A stretch of 42,688 nt of DNA, taken from assembly GCF_000160535.1 (NCBI RefSeq), contig NZ_GG704787.1:1-42688 (forward strand), written 5' to 3'. Below the pieces are notes generated by a model that saw only the letters and a program-made list of their open reading frames with translations, was not told the DNA's origin and did not search any database. This document shows positions 32,781-40,971 of the stretch, piece after piece. Origin of the DNA: Hallella bergensis DSM 17361 (GTDB lineage: Bacteria; Bacteroidota; Bacteroidia; Bacteroidales; Bacteroidaceae). Made by a program: the position numbers and the translations under genes. Position 1 is the stretch's first letter, and every line of letters begins with the position of its first letter.

Positions 32781-33434
32781 CTACATCCGGCAGAAACTCG
32801 GCTCTATTCGGCTCCACACATTCGTTTCAGGGTTACGCTTCTGGAAGTAGTAGTTCACTGCATTCTTCTGCACCACATTTGCCTCCTTGAACAGGGCCAT
32901 AATCTCGCCGTACTCACTGTCGAACTTGTCCTCCAGTTCGTAGAGCTTCGATATGCTCTTATAGTCCAGGTCGCCCGCCTTGTTGCGCTCCAGCAGCGTC
33001 ATCGCCATCTGGTACATCGGGTCGTCCGCTCCCTTCTCGCTCTTTTTCATATAGCGCTTTAGGTAGTCAATCAGTCGCTCCGCCGCAAGGTCGGCACGCT
33101 CGTCAAAGCCTTTTACCTTGTTGCTCGCTATCTCCAGGCGAAAGTCGCCGTCAGTGATGGTGTAGCTGCGCTGGTCGCTCTTGCGCACCTGGCCGTAGTC
33201 CTTCATGATGGCTACGAAGCCTTCTATCTCCTGCGACAGCCAGTCGTGGAAGCCCCTCACATCGGTTACCACCTGCATCAGGCGCTGCTCCACCTCGTGC
33301 ATCATCTCCGCACGCAGTCCCTCGTAGGTCTCACGCCGCTCGATGCGGTTCAGCTTCTCCTCGTTCTGCAACTCAGCAAGCAGCTTTGCCCGCTCTTCCT
33401 TACTCAAATCCTTGATGTTTACTTTTGTTTCCAT
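32781..33434 (-). CDS. DUF3164-type early protein
   Basis: The 217-aa protein starts at the ATG at 33434; upstream codons to 33578 are a shadow of the preceding gene. It reads METKVNIKDLSKEERAKLLA, then a coiled-coil-like part (RRETYEGLRAEMMHEVEQRL) and SYTITDGDFRLEIASNKVKG, the latter typical of DUF3164, a family found in the early regions of Mu-like phages and wrongly named sulfate transporter in many genomes. It is the last gene of the early operon. No role is established. Confidence 0.8.
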   Translation of the reverse strand: METKVNIKDLSKEERAKLLAELQNEEKLNRIERRETYEGLRAEMMHEVEQRLMQVVTDVRGFHDWLSQEIEGFVAIMKDYGQVRKSDQRSYTITDGDFRLEIASNKVKGFDERADLAAERLIDYLKRYMKKSEKGADDPMYQMAMTLLERNKAGDLDYKSISKLYELEDKFDSEYGEIMALFKEANVVQKNAVNYYFQKRNPETNVWSRIEPSFCRM

Positions 33435-33445
33435 TGTTCGTTGTT

Positions 33446-33844
33446 TTATTGGTTTGACTTCTTTCTGATTATCATTCTCAATTTTGTATTCAGGGCGTTC
33501 AGTTCCTCCGTGTCCAGTTCCCTGAACTGCTTGCCGGCTATCCGCCTGTCCTGGCAGAAGGCATTCACACGGTTCCAATTGGTGGTGTCAATGCCGTAAA
33601 GCTGCATCTGATGCAGTGCCCCGCTCCGTGCCTTACGCAAACCTTCCCGCAGACTGCGCCGACGCTCGTCATAGCCTGCAACATCTTCCAGCTGACGGCA
33701 CATTGCGTCATATTCCGTGGAAGCCATCAGATGCAAGTGTTTTGTACGCCCATTCGTGAATTGCTCCACAAGCGTTTCTTTGTCCGCGTCTGGCAGCCGT
33801 TTCAGTAAACCGTAGAAACGCGCATAGTTCCGTTCCGCTCCCAT
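33446..33844 (-). CDS. GemA-like (DUF1018) regulator
   Basis: The 132-aa basic protein has ALHQMQLYGIDTTNWNRVNA and FCQDRRIAGKQFRELDTEEL, followed by NALNTKLRMIIRKK. This resembles the end of Mu GemA (gp16) and DUF1018 proteins. GemA alters host gene expression and DNA supercoiling control in Mu. The start lies inside the preceding gene (43-base overlap), implying coupled translation. Confidence 0.6.
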   Translation of the reverse strand: MGAERNYARFYGLLKRLPDADKETLVEQFTNGRTKHLHLMASTEYDAMCRQLEDVAGYDERRRSLREGLRKARSGALHQMQLYGIDTTNWNRVNAFCQDRRIAGKQFRELDTEELNALNTKLRMIIRKKSNQ

Positions 33845-34107
33845 AACTTCTCCTCCTTCCAGTCTTTATAGTTCTTCCTTGCGTTGGCAACAGCCTCAGG
33901 CAAAGTTCCCTTTATGTCGCCAACACCGAATAAAGGCACACCGTTCACGCTGGCGAACAGTTCACCATTGAACTCCATAACCTGCACAACTTCCCGTGCT
34001 TCTGCGTCAAGGGCAGCCTGGCGGGCAGCCTCAATGCGTTCCGCATGCTGCTCGTGCCACACTTGAATACGTCTCTTGATTTCTTCTAAAAAATTAATCA
34101 TAATCAT
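33802..34107 (-). CDS. Hypothetical early protein
   Basis: The 101-aa protein has a helix (INFLEEIKRRIQVWHEQHAE, continuing Ala-rich) followed by a short beta-rich part (VVQVMEFNGELFASVNGVPL). It may start at the ATG at 34107 or at 34101. Its last codons overlap the GemA-like gene. No family was recognised. It belongs to the early operon by strand and spacing. Confidence 0.65.
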   Translation of the reverse strand: MIMINFLEEIKRRIQVWHEQHAERIEAARQAALDAEAREVVQVMEFNGELFASVNGVPLFGVGDIKGTLPEAVANARKNYKDWKEEKLWERNGTMRVSTVY

Positions 34108-34112
34108 TGCTG

Positions 34113-34706
34113 TTAAATTGATGTAAAACTTATACCCATTGATATTGCCCTGCGCTCCATCACTTCCGAACGATGGGTAGCCGCTGTTATGAATGCCTCA
34201 TTGGAAGCACGGGCTATCTCATAGCCTTTCTTGCGCAAACCATTACGGAGGCATATTTTCTCTTTCGGTGCCTGCACTACACGGAGCTTTGTCTTTTGCT
34301 CCAGACCGAATAATACCCTGCGCTTCTCTGCCTTGATGGTATTCTTTCGCTGTTCACCGATGCGACGGTGCATGGCGTCAAAGGCTTCTGCCGACATTTT
34401 GTCCTTCTGCCGCTCGCCTTTCTTAAAACGGTAAGCCTTGCCGTAAATCAACAGGTTCTTCGTTCCGACATTGCCACCATTGGCTTTGTTCCTTTTGGCA
34501 GCGTGTTCGGAAGCATTTCGCTGCATGGCTTTTGTAAAGTCTGGATGTTTCACCAATCCCATATCCCGTGCAATCCTCACTACTGTTCTGTGCGAGATAC
34601 CAAGGTGTTCTGCCACTTCCGCGTTTTTGGTCTTACAGAAGTTATTGCGCATCCATTGCTGTTCTGCCTCAGATAGGATTATCTTGCTGTATTTATTTCT
34701 TTCCAT
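34113..34706 (-). CDS. Helix-turn-helix early protein
   Basis: The 197-aa strongly basic protein starts at the ATG at 34706; upstream codons to 34778 lie in the gene before. Residues 10-45 (SEAEQQWMRNNFCKTKNAEV, AEHLGISHRTVVRIARDMGL) are a clear helix-turn-helix, like those at the head of HNH-type homing proteins and phage regulators. A region of charged helices with conserved-looking KANGGNVGTKNLLIYGKAYR follows. No nuclease motif was found. It may bind phage or host DNA early. Confidence 0.7.
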   Translation of the reverse strand: MERNKYSKIILSEAEQQWMRNNFCKTKNAEVAEHLGISHRTVVRIARDMGLVKHPDFTKAMQRNASEHAAKRNKANGGNVGTKNLLIYGKAYRFKKGERQKDKMSAEAFDAMHRRIGEQRKNTIKAEKRRVLFGLEQKTKLRVVQAPKEKICLRNGLRKKGYEIARASNEAFITAATHRSEVMERRAISMGISFTSI

Positions 34707-34708
34707 TG

Positions 34709-34939
34709 CTATTCTTCTGCTTTCCACTCGACGGTTATCACGGCGTCGAGCCTGCCGCTGCCCTTGCATATCGGACATTCCTTCTTATAGCGTTCCTGCC
34801 ACTCGTCCTCCTGCCAGTGGTAGCCGTTCCCTTGACAGTAAGGACAACTGTGCCCACGGCTCTCGATGCGGTCTGTCATACGCCCGCCCGGACTCATACG
34901 CCTCGGAGTGATTTCAATCATCCGTCTTTCCTTGCTCAT
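34709..34939 (-). CDS. Small zinc-ribbon protein (DnaJ-like CxxC repeats)
   Basis: The 76-aa protein has CPYCQGNGYHW and CPICKGSGRL, two Cys-x-x-Cys-x-Gly-x-Gly units like those of the DnaJ central zinc domain. They are spaced by 19 residues and should bind one zinc. The start overlaps the end of the DUF4406-like gene by 26 bases. Small proteins of this kind are common in Bacteroidales phages; the function is unknown. Confidence 0.7.
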   Translation of the reverse strand: MSKERRMIEITPRRMSPGGRMTDRIESRGHSCPYCQGNGYHWQEDEWQERYKKECPICKGSGRLDAVITVEWKAEE

Positions 34940-35384
34940 AGCGATCTTGTTTTGATAGTCTTATTCTTTCGGGCAGTACCACGGTATAGTTGCAATATCG
35001 GCAGCACCGTCCTTCCGTTCTCACAGGATAGGGATTATTACCCATCCCCTCTATCTCTTTGCCGCAGATGCAGCAGGTTTTCCTTTCCTCTTCCTCAAAG
35101 ACTGGCTGTATGCCGCAGCTCGTCGCCACGTCCAGTTCCAATTTCGCACCCTTACTCACCCACCAGTCCTTCAGCATGTAGATGTAATCGCATTGCAGCA
35201 GCAGTCCGATGTCCACTTTCATGTGCTTGCGCCAGTCGCCCGGTTGAGGCAGACCGTTGTTGAACGGGTTGATGGGGTGATAGCCCTTTGCTTTCAGGCG
35301 CTCCTCGGCTGCCTTGAAGGCTGCCTTGCGCTCGTCCATGTCATAGTGCGCTATCGCACCACTGATGTAAATTTTCTTATTCAT
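34914..35384 (-). CDS. DUF4406 / nucleoside 2-deoxyribosyltransferase-like protein with zinc ribbon
   Basis: The 156-aa protein starts at the ATG at 35384. It opens KKIYISGAIAHYDMDERKAA and goes on with KGYHPINPFNN and a DIGLLLQCDYIYMLKDWWVS segment, the form of DUF4406, related to nucleoside 2-deoxyribosyltransferases. The usual acidic catalytic residue may be the Glu in KLELDVATSCG. From about 117 a Cys-x-x-Cys pair (CCICGKEI) and another (CCRYCNY) form a small zinc ribbon, an addition to the core domain. It could act in nucleotide metabolism; that is inference. Confidence 0.75.
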   Translation of the reverse strand: MNKKIYISGAIAHYDMDERKAAFKAAEERLKAKGYHPINPFNNGLPQPGDWRKHMKVDIGLLLQCDYIYMLKDWWVSKGAKLELDVATSCGIQPVFEEEERKTCCICGKEIEGMGNNPYPVRTEGRCCRYCNYTVVLPERIRLSKQDRYEQGKTDD

Positions 35385-35625
35385 TTTTATAGTCCTCCAT
35401 TTCTTCAATTTCATATTCCCAATTACAGGCATCTCCTTCATTGATGTTGTCCCCAAGCCACTCAAACGCTGTGTCCACTTGCTCGTCCTGTCCTACAAGG
35501 TTACAATGTACGCATCCTCTATCTGCCAAGGCATTTAGAGCGTTAAAGACCTTCTCGCTGACTTCAACATCACATAAACCTACTGTATAGGTTACAGTTA
35601 CTGTTAAATCCTTTATCTTTTTCAT
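35377..35625 (-). CDS. Hypothetical acidic early protein
   Basis: The 82-aa protein has a beta-strand start (KKIKDLTVTVTYTVGLCDVE) followed by a helix (VSEKVFNALNALADRG) and ends in a strongly acidic tail (NWEYEIEEMEDYKNE). It overlaps the start of the DUF4406-like gene by eight bases. No family was recognised. The acidic tail would suit a protein-binding or DNA-mimic role, a guess only. Confidence 0.6.
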   Translation of the reverse strand: MKKIKDLTVTVTYTVGLCDVEVSEKVFNALNALADRGCVHCNLVGQDEQVDTAFEWLGDNINEGDACNWEYEIEEMEDYKNE

Positions 35626-35635
35626 AATATGTTTT

Positions 35636-35803
35636 TTATATTTCTAATTGTACATTAAAATGATACTCTTTGCACAATCGCCGTATCTGTATGATTGTGA
35701 AAGGCATGCCGTCGTGCGCAAAGTATATCGTGCGTTCTCGCGTCTGTACCCTCACACCTTTCTTTCTAAGCCTGTATAGCAGGTTGTCCCTTATATTTGC
35801 CAT
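35636..35803 (-). CDS. Small basic early protein (55 aa)
   Basis: A 55-codon gene fills the gap between its neighbours. The ATG at 35803 follows AAGGAGG, one of the few strong Shine-Dalgarno sequences in the window, nine bases upstream. The product begins MANIRDNLLYRLRKKGVRVQ, is basic, and has an alternating strand-helix look (TIYFAHDGMPFTIIQIRRLC). It stands ten bases before the next gene. No family was recognised, but start, spacing and codon look support it. Confidence 0.7.
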   Translation of the reverse strand: MANIRDNLLYRLRKKGVRVQTRERTIYFAHDGMPFTIIQIRRLCKEYHFNVQLEI

Positions 35804-35815
35804 AATTGCCTCCTT

Positions 35816-36436
35816 TTACATATTGCCATCGCCCCAATACGCTTTTGCCCGTTCCTCCCAGATGGTGTAATACCCCTTATTGCCGAAGTACCGTCCTTTG
35901 CTGATGGCACGGTAACCTTCCACCCATATCTTCAGAGTCGCATCATACATCACGCTCACTGCCGTGCGGCCGGCCGGCTTGTTACCGTCAGCCTGGCTGA
36001 TGAAGATGAGCAGTTTGTCCCTATGTCGACCTTTGAAGTCCTGGTAGTCCTTGAAACTCATCTGTGTGTATTGGAAACTGTCTATCACTACAATATCGGG
36101 GCTCTTGCGCCTGCTCAGTCGTGTGTCCAGTTCCTCCATGCCCTCACAGAGCAGTACGAACCGTCTCGCCACATCCTGCATGCCGGCTTTCACGAGGGCG
36201 TTCTTCATCGTCAGCGAGAAGCCCTCCTCCAGACTGTCATAGGCGACCTTGCCGAACTTGGCCAGTTCCTTGCATAACTTCATCGTAAAACTCGTCTTTC
36301 CACTGCCGCTGCGCCCCCAGATAAACCATACTCCGTTCTTCTCCGGCTCACCGAAGGCTTCTGCCCATACTCCATCAAAGGGGTAGGTATCTTTCTTCAT
36401 TCTTAACATATCGGTTACACTCATCGCCCTGTTCAT
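35816..36436 (-). CDS. RecA-like P-loop ATPase
   Basis: The 206-aa protein has a Walker A GRSGSGKT at 41-48 and a Walker B DIVVIDSFQYTQ at about 113-124, with a likely sensor ISQADG. This is the compact RecA/DnaB core of phage ATPases of the Sak4 kind, which act with single-strand binding or annealing proteins in recombination. The gene follows MuB with a four-base overlap, so it may take part in replicative transposition or its repair steps. No annealing protein was identified nearby. Confidence 0.78.
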   Translation of the reverse strand: MNRAMSVTDMLRMKKDTYPFDGVWAEAFGEPEKNGVWFIWGRSGSGKTSFTMKLCKELAKFGKVAYDSLEEGFSLTMKNALVKAGMQDVARRFVLLCEGMEELDTRLSRRKSPDIVVIDSFQYTQMSFKDYQDFKGRHRDKLLIFISQADGNKPAGRTAVSVMYDATLKIWVEGYRAISKGRYFGNKGYYTIWEERAKAYWGDGNM

Positions 36437-37350
36437 TTTTTCACTGTTTTATCACCGTTCAAATGCTGCCTGGCTGCTGTTTGGATAGCCATCAGCTTCA
36501 CCCTGTGTATGCTTTTTTTTACCCTGCGAAGGTCGAACTCGTATGCTTCCGAGTCTCTCACCACCTCCGAAATCCTGCCCTTATCCGTTACGCCGTTGGC
36601 CACGCAGACGGCGTGCACATCGTGTGCATCTGTCCGCTCCAGTTCAAAGAACTTGCGCCCGATACGGCTATGTATCTCGTTGTAGCCGCACTTGTTATAA
36701 CGAAGCCCCATAGCCATGCGGCGCTTGATGTAGCTCGTTGAGAGGAACACCATACCGCATTTGTCCTCCAGCCGGTTGTACAGGTCAATGAAGTAGTGGA
36801 ACACCCGTTCCGGCAGTTTGTCCGCCTCGTCGAAGAGCAGCAGCGGAGCCTCCATCTGTATGAGGTCATCGATGATGCGGTCCAGCAATTCACGCACGCT
36901 GTAGCCCTCGGTCCTCTGCCCGATACGCCGGGCAATCTCACGAATGAAGTCGCTCTTCTTCATGTCCTCCGAGCAGAGAATATAAAAGACTTCACTGTGC
37001 TCCGTGGCGTAGAGTTTCGCCGTGGTGGTCTTCCCACATCCGGCTTCGCCTACCACCCATGTTACATTCTTCACCGTCTGTGCGTCCTGCATTGCGAACA
37101 CCATCTCCTGAAAGGCTTTGGTTTCCACCACCTGCCAGTCTGCACCTGTACTGGTACCCAGTTGCGTGCCGAGGTTGCGCCACATATCGTCGCTGATGTT
37201 CTCCCACTTGCCCTGCAGCACGCTGCTCACCGTGGCACTGCTCGTACCCGTCAGGCTCTGCGCTGCCTTGTTCTGGCTTGGGAACTTGGCCACATACTGC
37301 CGCAGCCCTTCCTGTATCCGCTTTTTCTCAATCGTTGTTAATTTGCTCAT
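36433..37350 (-). CDS. MuB-like target-capture AAA+ ATPase
   Basis: The 305-aa protein has a N-terminal helix-turn-helix (FPSQNKAAQSLTGTSSATVS, SVLQGKWENIS), then Walker A GEAGCGKTT at 101-109, Walker B LLLFDEADKL at 170-179, and a sensor VFLSTSYI. The layout matches MuB and related IstB/TnsC-type helpers. MuB binds target DNA, activates the transposase and blocks insertion near itself. It follows the transposase gene by 27 bases, as in Mu. Confidence 0.93.
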   Translation of the reverse strand: MSKLTTIEKKRIQEGLRQYVAKFPSQNKAAQSLTGTSSATVSSVLQGKWENISDDMWRNLGTQLGTSTGADWQVVETKAFQEMVFAMQDAQTVKNVTWVVGEAGCGKTTTAKLYATEHSEVFYILCSEDMKKSDFIREIARRIGQRTEGYSVRELLDRIIDDLIQMEAPLLLFDEADKLPERVFHYFIDLYNRLEDKCGMVFLSTSYIKRRMAMGLRYNKCGYNEIHSRIGRKFFELERTDAHDVHAVCVANGVTDKGRISEVVRDSEAYEFDLRRVKKSIHRVKLMAIQTAARQHLNGDKTVKK

Positions 37351-37377
37351 AATATTGTCATTTAATCAGTTTGACTT

Positions 37378-39444
37378 TTATAATTTCCCCGCCGTCTGTT
37401 TGAAATCCACTACGACAGCCTCCGTTTCTGTCCAATCTTCAAGGCTCAGCTGTTTGGTCTTTCTGCCCAACTTGTACTCCTCTGGCTGTCGGCTGTAGAT
37501 GCCTGTGCGCCGTTCTATCTGCCTGCGCTCGGCGGCCGTCATGCCTTTTGGCTTCGGACTGCGCAGTCCGTGTTGCTCAGGCAGTACGCCGTGGTTTTTC
37601 TCTATTTCCCGTCCTGCCACCGTGCGCTTTATGCGGTCTGCGGTGTTGGCTGCCTGTTCCTGACGAATGAAGGCGGCCTCGCCCTCTGTCTGCTCCTGTA
37701 TGGCACGGTGTACCACCAGGTAAGGCTCTGCCACACGCTCGAAGCGCAGACTGCCGTCGGTTTCTTTCTTATAGAGCCGTATACTGTCGAAATCGTAAGG
37801 GTCGTATTTCACCACGAAACGCTCGTAGGTGTGCCGTCTGCGCCACTCGTGGTCGGGCACGCCCGGTGCGCCCATCACCTCGTACTGCCGCTTCTTTCCC
37901 TTGATCGTTACCACGACACCTTGGTCGGTGAAGGTGCTCATGCGCTTGGCTGTTACCCAGAACATGTCCACCATATCGTGTGCCGTAACCTCCTGCGTTT
38001 CCTCGTTCACGCTGCCTTCATAGGCTTCTATCCGGCTCGTGCCGTAGGCGGGGTGCCGCATCTCGTTCCATTCCTTCGTGGCAAGGGTGTAGGCGTCCTT
38101 CAGTTCAGCAAGCGTGTAGAGACTGTCCTTGTTTTCCTCTATGAACTCAAGGTTCGGACGGCTGCTCATCTTCTTGGCGGTGATGTTCTGTCCTGTGAAG
38201 CGCCAGTCCTTGTGCAGTACCTGCTGCTGGAACCTGCCGAATACCGCCTCTATCGTCTTTGACTCGCCGTTGTAAGGCTGCGTGGTCCTGTGTATATGGC
38301 AGAGCTTTTTGAATAGTCCATCAGCGTCCAGCCTCTTGTGTCCGCCCTGGTTGTCGTGCACGATCTCGTAGGGCTTGTGCCCGGCCGTCTGTATGGCCAT
38401 GCGGTAGGCATGGTATTGCGCCTCGTAATCCTCCGAGTCACTGATATGCCAACCAAGCATTACCTCGCTCATGGCGTCTATCACCACATACACCTGCGTA
38501 GTCCGCACCTTGCCGTCCTCGTCCCGGTAATACAGGTTCAGTTTCGTACCGTCGCCGTACCACAGCGCATCGCGCTTCGTCGGCAATGCAGTGCGGTGCT
38601 TGCGGCCGAATTTCTGGCGGGCTGCCTGCTCGCCGTAAACGGCATCATACCACAAGGGCATGATTGCCGCACTGTTCAGCCACCGCTTCATGCCGCTAAG
38701 ACTTTTCAGAGGCTTCCAGCCGTTGGTTTCGGCACGCCTGTTCGCTTCTTCAAAAAGTTGCGTGTCGGTATAGACTGGCACCCTGCAACGCTTTAGCGCT
38801 ATCAGCAACTGCCCGAACTCGTCGGTAATCTTCTGCGTGTTCCTGTTGCCTATCTTGCCGCTGATAAGGCTCGGATAACCGCCGACCTTGAAAGCTTTGA
38901 TCTTCGCCTTCAGCCTCGCGGCGTTCTGGGGCAGCGTGTGCCCGTACTCTTCACGCATAGCCTCCGAACTCTGATAGATAACCTCCCAGGCTCCGGTCAT
39001 GCTTCCGTTCAGGCTCTGGCGTATGGCCCTGCGCTGCGACATCATACGCAGCAGTTCCTTCAGCACGCTGGCATTGATGGTGTACTCCTCGATCAGCTTC
39101 TCCGTCAGGTGTTCCGCCACACCGTTCTTTTCGTAGGTGAACGCCTCATACCACTTGCGTGCCTCGCCGTCAAGCCGTATGCGGTCTTTCGTCATCGCTT
39201 CCTTCATCTTCTCTTCCGGATCGCCGTACTTCGCCACGAACCGCTCCTTGTATTTTGCAGGGAGGGAGCTCCATGCGTAGAGTGCCTGACCGCCCTCGCC
39301 ACCTCCACGGTGAACGCTGGCAATGTTGCCGCGCCAGACATTGGAGAGCAAGGTAGAAGGCTTGATGACAGCCTCCTTCCCTCCTGTCAGTTCCGCGTAG
39401 GTTACGCACAGTATTTTGTTGAAGTACTCCATCCCGATTTCCAT
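37378..39444 (-). CDS. MuA-like DDE transposase
   Basis: The 688-aa protein has a catalytic core with Asp298 (LWYGDGTKLNL), Asp364 (IVHDNQGGHK) and Glu399 (GESKTIEAVFGRF), the DDE triad of the RNase H fold. N-terminal parts (about 5-75, SNVWRGNIASVHRGGGEGGQ) resemble the winged-helix end-binding domain; the C-terminal tail (RRQIERRTGIYS) would contact MuB. It cuts and joins the phage ends and probably binds the CGAAATG sites at both tips. The ATG follows the previous stop directly; another ATG at 39432 is possible. Confidence 0.95.
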   Translation of the reverse strand: MEIGMEYFNKILCVTYAELTGGKEAVIKPSTLLSNVWRGNIASVHRGGGEGGQALYAWSSLPAKYKERFVAKYGDPEEKMKEAMTKDRIRLDGEARKWYEAFTYEKNGVAEHLTEKLIEEYTINASVLKELLRMMSQRRAIRQSLNGSMTGAWEVIYQSSEAMREEYGHTLPQNAARLKAKIKAFKVGGYPSLISGKIGNRNTQKITDEFGQLLIALKRCRVPVYTDTQLFEEANRRAETNGWKPLKSLSGMKRWLNSAAIMPLWYDAVYGEQAARQKFGRKHRTALPTKRDALWYGDGTKLNLYYRDEDGKVRTTQVYVVIDAMSEVMLGWHISDSEDYEAQYHAYRMAIQTAGHKPYEIVHDNQGGHKRLDADGLFKKLCHIHRTTQPYNGESKTIEAVFGRFQQQVLHKDWRFTGQNITAKKMSSRPNLEFIEENKDSLYTLAELKDAYTLATKEWNEMRHPAYGTSRIEAYEGSVNEETQEVTAHDMVDMFWVTAKRMSTFTDQGVVVTIKGKKRQYEVMGAPGVPDHEWRRRHTYERFVVKYDPYDFDSIRLYKKETDGSLRFERVAEPYLVVHRAIQEQTEGEAAFIRQEQAANTADRIKRTVAGREIEKNHGVLPEQHGLRSPKPKGMTAAERRQIERRTGIYSRQPEEYKLGRKTKQLSLEDWTETEAVVVDFKQTAGKL

Positions 39445-39822
39445 TTACAGGCTCATCGCCATCTGTTCAACCTCGTCGGTCAGTGCCATAAACTCCGGTA
39501 TGCCCAAGCCCTGCTCGCATCGGCGCTCCAAACCATCCACAAACACATGGCTGCTCCCGTCCTTGCGGTCATACACCAACTGCACGCGCTTGCCGAAGTG
39601 CAATGTCATCGTCCGTGCCGCTTCCTCATGCGTCGTTTCCACCTCTTCGGGCTTCCAATTGGCCACGCCACCCAACTGCTGCAAGGCCGTGAAGCGTATC
39701 TTTCGCGCCAGGTCGCTGTCGCTTTTGAAGTTCAGCGCCTTCCATACCATAGGGTTCGTGCACTTGAACACCTTCCTGAGGTGTGCCTTTGCTTTCTCGC
39801 TTACAAAAATCTTCTTTTCCAT
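39445..39822 (-). CDS. Hypothetical early protein upstream of the transposase
   Basis: The 125-aa protein is mixed alpha/beta (VSEKAKAHLRKVFKCTNPMV, WKALNFKSDSDLARKIRFTA, LQQLGGVANW, then DGSSHVFVDGLERR). The pattern is common in small proteins placed between repressor and transposase in Bacteroides transposable phages, as far as I recall. No function is known. It is directly coupled to the transposase gene: the stop TAA is followed at once by ATG. Confidence 0.65.
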   Translation of the reverse strand: MEKKIFVSEKAKAHLRKVFKCTNPMVWKALNFKSDSDLARKIRFTALQQLGGVANWKPEEVETTHEEAARTMTLHFGKRVQLVYDRKDGSSHVFVDGLERRCEQGLGIPEFMALTDEVEQMAMSL

Positions 39823-39851
39823 ATTTTTGTTTTTATAATTGTTGTTTTATA

Positions 39852-39921
39852 GTGCGGACACAGGGAGTCGAACCCTGCGGGAGCGACCCAGCAGTCCGTG
39901 CTGCCCGCTTTGGTGTCCTAC
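39852..39921 (-). ncRNA. tRNA-like structure
   Basis: On the minus strand a 17-base T-arm with perfect 5-bp stem (CAGGG, loop TTCGACT, CCCTG at 39877-39861) stands next to a 5-bp closing helix (GGACA with TGTCC). In place of D- and anticodon arms there is one extended hairpin (CGGG/CCCG, then CAGCA/TGCTG around CGGAC). Total length is 70 nt, as in a tRNA, but there is no normal D-arm and no CCA end. It begins in the stop codon of the preceding small gene. It may be a degraded tRNA or a tRNA mimic in the early transcript. Confidence 0.4.
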
Positions 39922-40130
39922 AACTTGCTACTTTCTGATTTCATAGCATGTCGCCTAAGGGAGGCGAAAATCATGTTCCGTACGGAAAAGCAGGTCCAAT
40001 ACGATTCGTCACGGAAGCAGGCGTCAGAAGTCCCTCCCGCACTCCTCATCTCTTTTATTACCTCGCCTAATGCATCAACCAGCATGTCTAACTTTTCAGT
40101 ACTCACTTTGTCTAAAAGATTCTTGTTCAT
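39918..40130 (-). CDS. First small gene of the early operon
   Basis: The 70-aa protein starts NKNLLDKVSTEKLDMLVDAL, helical and acidic, then has a basic and Cys-containing end. Its ATG follows the leftward early promoter by about 70 bases. No family was recognised. The place directly after the operator region is where Mu carries ner, the early repressor of about 75 aa, but no helix-turn-helix is clear here. Confidence 0.5.
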   Translation of the reverse strand: MNKNLLDKVSTEKLDMLVDALGEVIKEMRSAGGTSDACFRDESYWTCFSVRNMIFASLRRHAMKSESSKL

Positions 40131-40148
40131 ATTCTTTAATCCTTAAAA

Positions 40149-40180
40149 TTTGCAAACCACACCCTTTTTTATTATCTTTG
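40149..40180 (+). promoter_or_regulatory. Repressor promoter (rightward)
   Basis: TTTG (40149-40152), 20 bp, then TATCTTTG (40173-40180) is a full Bacteroidetes promoter. It lies 51 bp before the repressor start codon. It faces the leftward early promoter; their -7 boxes are the same word in mirror image, 27 bp apart. Confidence 0.75.
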
Positions 40181-40207
40181 GACGCTGTTTATATCATTAA
40201 CACGCTG

Positions 40208-40238
40208 CAAAGATACAAAATATTTCGCCACATGCAAA
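40208..40238 (-). promoter_or_regulatory. Early promoter (leftward)
   Basis: On the minus strand TTTG (40238-40235), 19 bp, then TATCTTTG (40215-40208). It drives the early operon with the transposase. The -33 box lies inside the first codons of the repressor gene. The two face-to-face promoters yield overlapping, opposed transcripts, and any repressor bound between them would affect both. Confidence 0.75.
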
Positions 40239-40948
40239 CAAAAGAACAAAAAATATCACCGATAAAACAGAGAATTTTGCAATTCTCTGCAACTTTAGGG
40301 GTGAGCAAACGCAATTTTTACTCCAAAATTGGGGTCTCAAGGGGTACCCTTGAGAGCAACACAGGAATTACAGAGGATATAATGGCGAAATTTATCGCCA
40401 CCTATCCAGAGGTAAATATAAGTTGGCTTATTACGGGCGAAGGCGATATGCTGAAGTCTATATGGGAAGAACCACAAATCGAGGTGAAACCGATACATCA
40501 GCCACGGAGCACAGAAAAGAAAGAGGAAACACAGGTTGTTTACCTCTACGACTTTGAAGCATCAGCAGGGTTACGGGCTCTTTTCGACAATAACCGGCAG
40601 AATATCATCGACACCATCAAGATACCCAATCTGCCCAAGTGCGATGGCGCAATCCATATCGTCGGAGACTCCATGTACCCGCTTCTTAAGTCGGGCGACA
40701 TTATATTATATAGGCAGATGCCACTCGACATCAACAACCTGCTCTACGGCGAAATGTATCTTCTTTCGTATGATATTGACGGCGATGACTACATCGTGGT
40801 AAAGTATATCCGCAAGTCCGAAAAAGGTGAACCATTTATCACACTCGGATCAGAGAACCCCGCACATGCACCGCGCGATATAGACTTTCGGCGAATTACA
40901 GCCCTTGCACTCGTCAAAGCCTCTGTGCGCATCAATTGCATGATATAG
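40232..40948 (+). CDS. CI/LexA-like repressor with S24 peptidase domain
   Basis: The 238-aa protein starts at the ATG at 40232; the frame is open to 40070 but crosses both promoters. An N-terminal helix-turn-helix (SATLGVSKRNFYSKIGVSRG, then ITEDIMAKFIATYPEVNISW, LITGEG) is of the phage repressor type. The C-terminal half is a LexA-like peptidase: Ala112-Gly113 is a possible self-cleavage site, Ser147 in HIVGDSMYPLLKSGD and Lys191 in YIVVKYIRK are the catalytic pair. It should hold the prophage silent and be cut after DNA damage via RecA. This differs from Mu, whose repressor is not LexA-like. Confidence 0.93.
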   Translation: MQTKEQKISPIKQRILQFSATLGVSKRNFYSKIGVSRGTLESNTGITEDIMAKFIATYPEVNISWLITGEGDMLKSIWEEPQIEVKPIHQPRSTEKKEETQVVYLYDFEASAGLRALFDNNRQNIIDTIKIPNLPKCDGAIHIVGDSMYPLLKSGDIILYRQMPLDINNLLYGEMYLLSYDIDGDDYIVVKYIRKSEKGEPFITLGSENPAHAPRDIDFRRITALALVKASVRINCMI

Positions 40949-40971
40949 CAAATCCTTTTAATTATACAAGT

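Noticed and set aside
39852..39921. Functional tRNA gene
   Set aside because: No D-arm, no proper anticodon loop with U33, mismatches in the acceptor end; listed as tRNA-like only.
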